DNA from: Actinomycetota bacterium
Lineage (GTDB): Bacteria > Actinomycetota > Thermoleophilia > Solirubrobacterales > 70-9
NCBI GenBank assembly: GCA_016870325.1
Contig: VGBV01000005.1
Location: forward strand, 1-43,361
DNA length: 43,361 nucleotides
Direction of reading: 5' to 3'
Made by a program: the position numbers and the translations under genes. Positions within the stretch are counted from its first letter, which is position 1. Every line of letters starts with the position of its first letter. Shown here in pieces: positions 42,591-43,361 of this stretch. Below the pieces are notes generated by a model that saw only the letters and a list, made by a program, of their open reading frames with translations, ran no database searches and was not told where the DNA came from.

Positions 42591-43361
42591 CTAGCGCTTG
42601 GAGAACTGCGGGCGCTTGCGCGCCTTCTTCAGGCCCGCCTTGCGGCGTTCCTTCACCCTGGCGTCCCGCGTCAGCATGCCGCGGCGCTTGAGCTCGGCGC
42701 GCAGGTCGGGATCGACCTCGCAGAGAGCGCGGGCGATGCCGTGGCGAACGGCCGCGGCCTGGCCGCTGATGCCGCCGCCGTGGACGTTGATGCGCACGTC
42801 GACGTTCGTCTCATAGCCGGTCTGCACCAGCGGCTGCTTGGCGACCGACTGCAGGTAGAGGCGGGGGAAGTACTCCTCGAGCTTGCGCTTGTTCACCTCG
42901 ATCGCGCCGCTGCCCGGTGTGAGCATCACGCGCGCGACCGAGGACTTGCGCTTGCCGGTCGCGATGTGGCGCGCGTCGCCGGAGAGCTTCGTCGCCTTGA
43001 CGGCGAAGGGCTCGGGCTCCTCGCCCTCGGCCATCACCTCGGCCTCGCGGCGGGCGCGCTCCTCCTCCTCGGCCTCGCGGCGGGCCTTCTCCTCGGCGGT
43101 CTCGGGCCGCTTCTCGTCCTCGATCGCGATCGGGTCGAGCTCGGCGCCGGGGACGACGTCCTTCTCCTCGGCGGGCTTCTCCTCGGCCGCCGGCTTCTCG
43201 GCGGGGGCCTCCTCGGCGGCGGGGGCCTCCTCGGCGGCGGGGGCCTCCTCGGCGGCGGGTGCCTCCTCCTCGGCGGCGGGTGCCTCCTCCTCGGCGGCGG
43301 GTGCCTCCTCCTCGGCGGCGGGTGCCTCCTCCTCGGCGGCGGGTGCCTCCTCCTCGGCGGC
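42591..43361 (-). CDS. rpsI: Ribosomal protein S9 with long acidic repetitive extension, N-terminus outside window
   Basis: The C-terminal 130 residues are S9: [49 protein letters not shown] and the basic tail [11 protein letters not shown]. The frame stays open upstream to the window edge, giving at least 256 residues. The extension has a charged [11 protein letters not shown] stretch, a middle part and a tandem Ala/Glu/Pro repeat. A start at 43037 or 43034 would give a plain S9 of 148 or 147 residues, but the in-frame repeat upstream argues for a longer protein. Actinobacterial S9 proteins often carry N-terminal extensions. Confidence 0.88.
   Translation of the reverse strand, partial: AAEEEAPAAEEEAPAAEEEAPAAEEEAPAAEEEAPAAEEAPAAEEAPAAEEAPAEKPAAEEKPAEEKDVVPGAELDPIAIEDEKRPETAEEKARREAEEEERARREAEVMAEGEEPEPFAVKATKLSGDARHIATGKRKSSVARVMLTPGSGAIEVNKRKLEEYFPRLYLQSVAKQPLVQTGYETNVDVRINVHGGGISGQAAAVRHGIARALCEVDPDLRAELKRRGMLTRDARVKERRKAGLKKARKRPQFSKR
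43203..43361 (-). repeat. Tandem 18- and 21-base coding repeat in the S9 extension
   Basis: Three 18-base units (43203-43256) are followed by five 21-base units (43257-43361) running off the window. On the minus strand they encode AAEEAP and AAEEEAP. The 21-base units are near identical, so copy number may vary between strains by slippage while the frame is kept. Confidence 0.85.

Noticed and set aside
37381-42594. A 1737-codon open frame on the plus strand
   Set aside because: It is antisense to acpS, the lipoprotein, glmS and glmM, all with clear motifs. Very high GC suppresses stop codons on the opposite strand, and the translation is low-complexity Arg/Gly/Asp/Leu.

Overview
The window is very GC-rich, gene-dense bacterial DNA with many GTG and TTG starts and frequent ATGA/GTGA stop-start overlaps. 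Between about 33.3 and 43.4 kb the order rpsI-glmM-glmS-(lipoprotein)-acpS-nnr-alr is typical of Actinomycetota. Together with heme A synthesis genes and aa3-type oxidases, this suggests a high-GC aerobic actinobacterium, possibly Thermoleophilia/Solirubrobacterales (inference; no rRNA or marker tree is available). I saw no tRNA, rRNA, CRISPR array, insertion sequence or phage gene.

Layout. 0-2.2 kb: end of an Ala/Glu-rich protein gene, a PAP2-family membrane protein and an NAD-dependent epimerase. 2.2-8.6 kb: a two-gene unit of a benzoylformate-decarboxylase-like ThDP enzyme and a FAD/Fe-S 2-hydroxyacid dehydrogenase, then a PAS-GGDEF-EAL protein. 8.6-8.95 kb: two abutting CTAG-bounded dyad elements filling a convergent intergenic gap; a short relative of the second lies at 37.34 kb. 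8.9-10.7 kb: a fusion of two SCP2-like domains with an R2-like ferritin. 10.8-15.8 kb: an operon of a cytochrome-oxidase-like subunit II and subunit I, ctaA, ctaB and two tiny membrane proteins. 15.9-17.8 kb: a CBS protein, a diheme lipoprotein cytochrome c and a VapBC module. 17.8-22.5 kb: a second, canonical oxidase operon (coxB, coxA, a universal-stress-like protein, coxC, a small membrane protein). 22.5-30.3 kb: a glycosyltransferase, a zinc ribbon, exported proteins including a tandem pair of paralogs, and an ABC exporter fused transcriptionally to a GH63-like glycosidase. 30.4-33.2 kb: infA, enoyl-CoA hydratase, a HIT protein and a secretory lipase. 33.2-43.4 kb: cell-wall precursor and housekeeping genes ending in rpsI with a repetitive N-terminal extension.

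The most striking observation is the 10.8-13.3 kb pair. The subunit I homologue is full length and aligns with heme-copper oxidases across conserved loops, yet every histidine that would bind low-spin heme, high-spin heme or CuB is replaced, as are the usual D- and K-channel residues. Its subunit II partner lacks four of the six CuA-site residues. The genes look intact and are translationally coupled, and they share an operon with the heme A synthesis genes. About 5 kb away a canonical A2-type oxidase keeps all its ligands. This looks like a maintained, probably cofactor-free oxidase paralog pair whose function I cannot name.

How the genes work together: CtaB and CtaA would make heme A for the canonical oxidase, the diheme lipoprotein could feed it electrons, and the ligand-less pair may be an assembly, regulatory or structural partner (inference). 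GlmS and GlmM supply glucosamine-1-phosphate and Alr supplies D-alanine for peptidoglycan, AcpS activates acyl carrier protein, and Nnr repairs damaged NAD(P)H.
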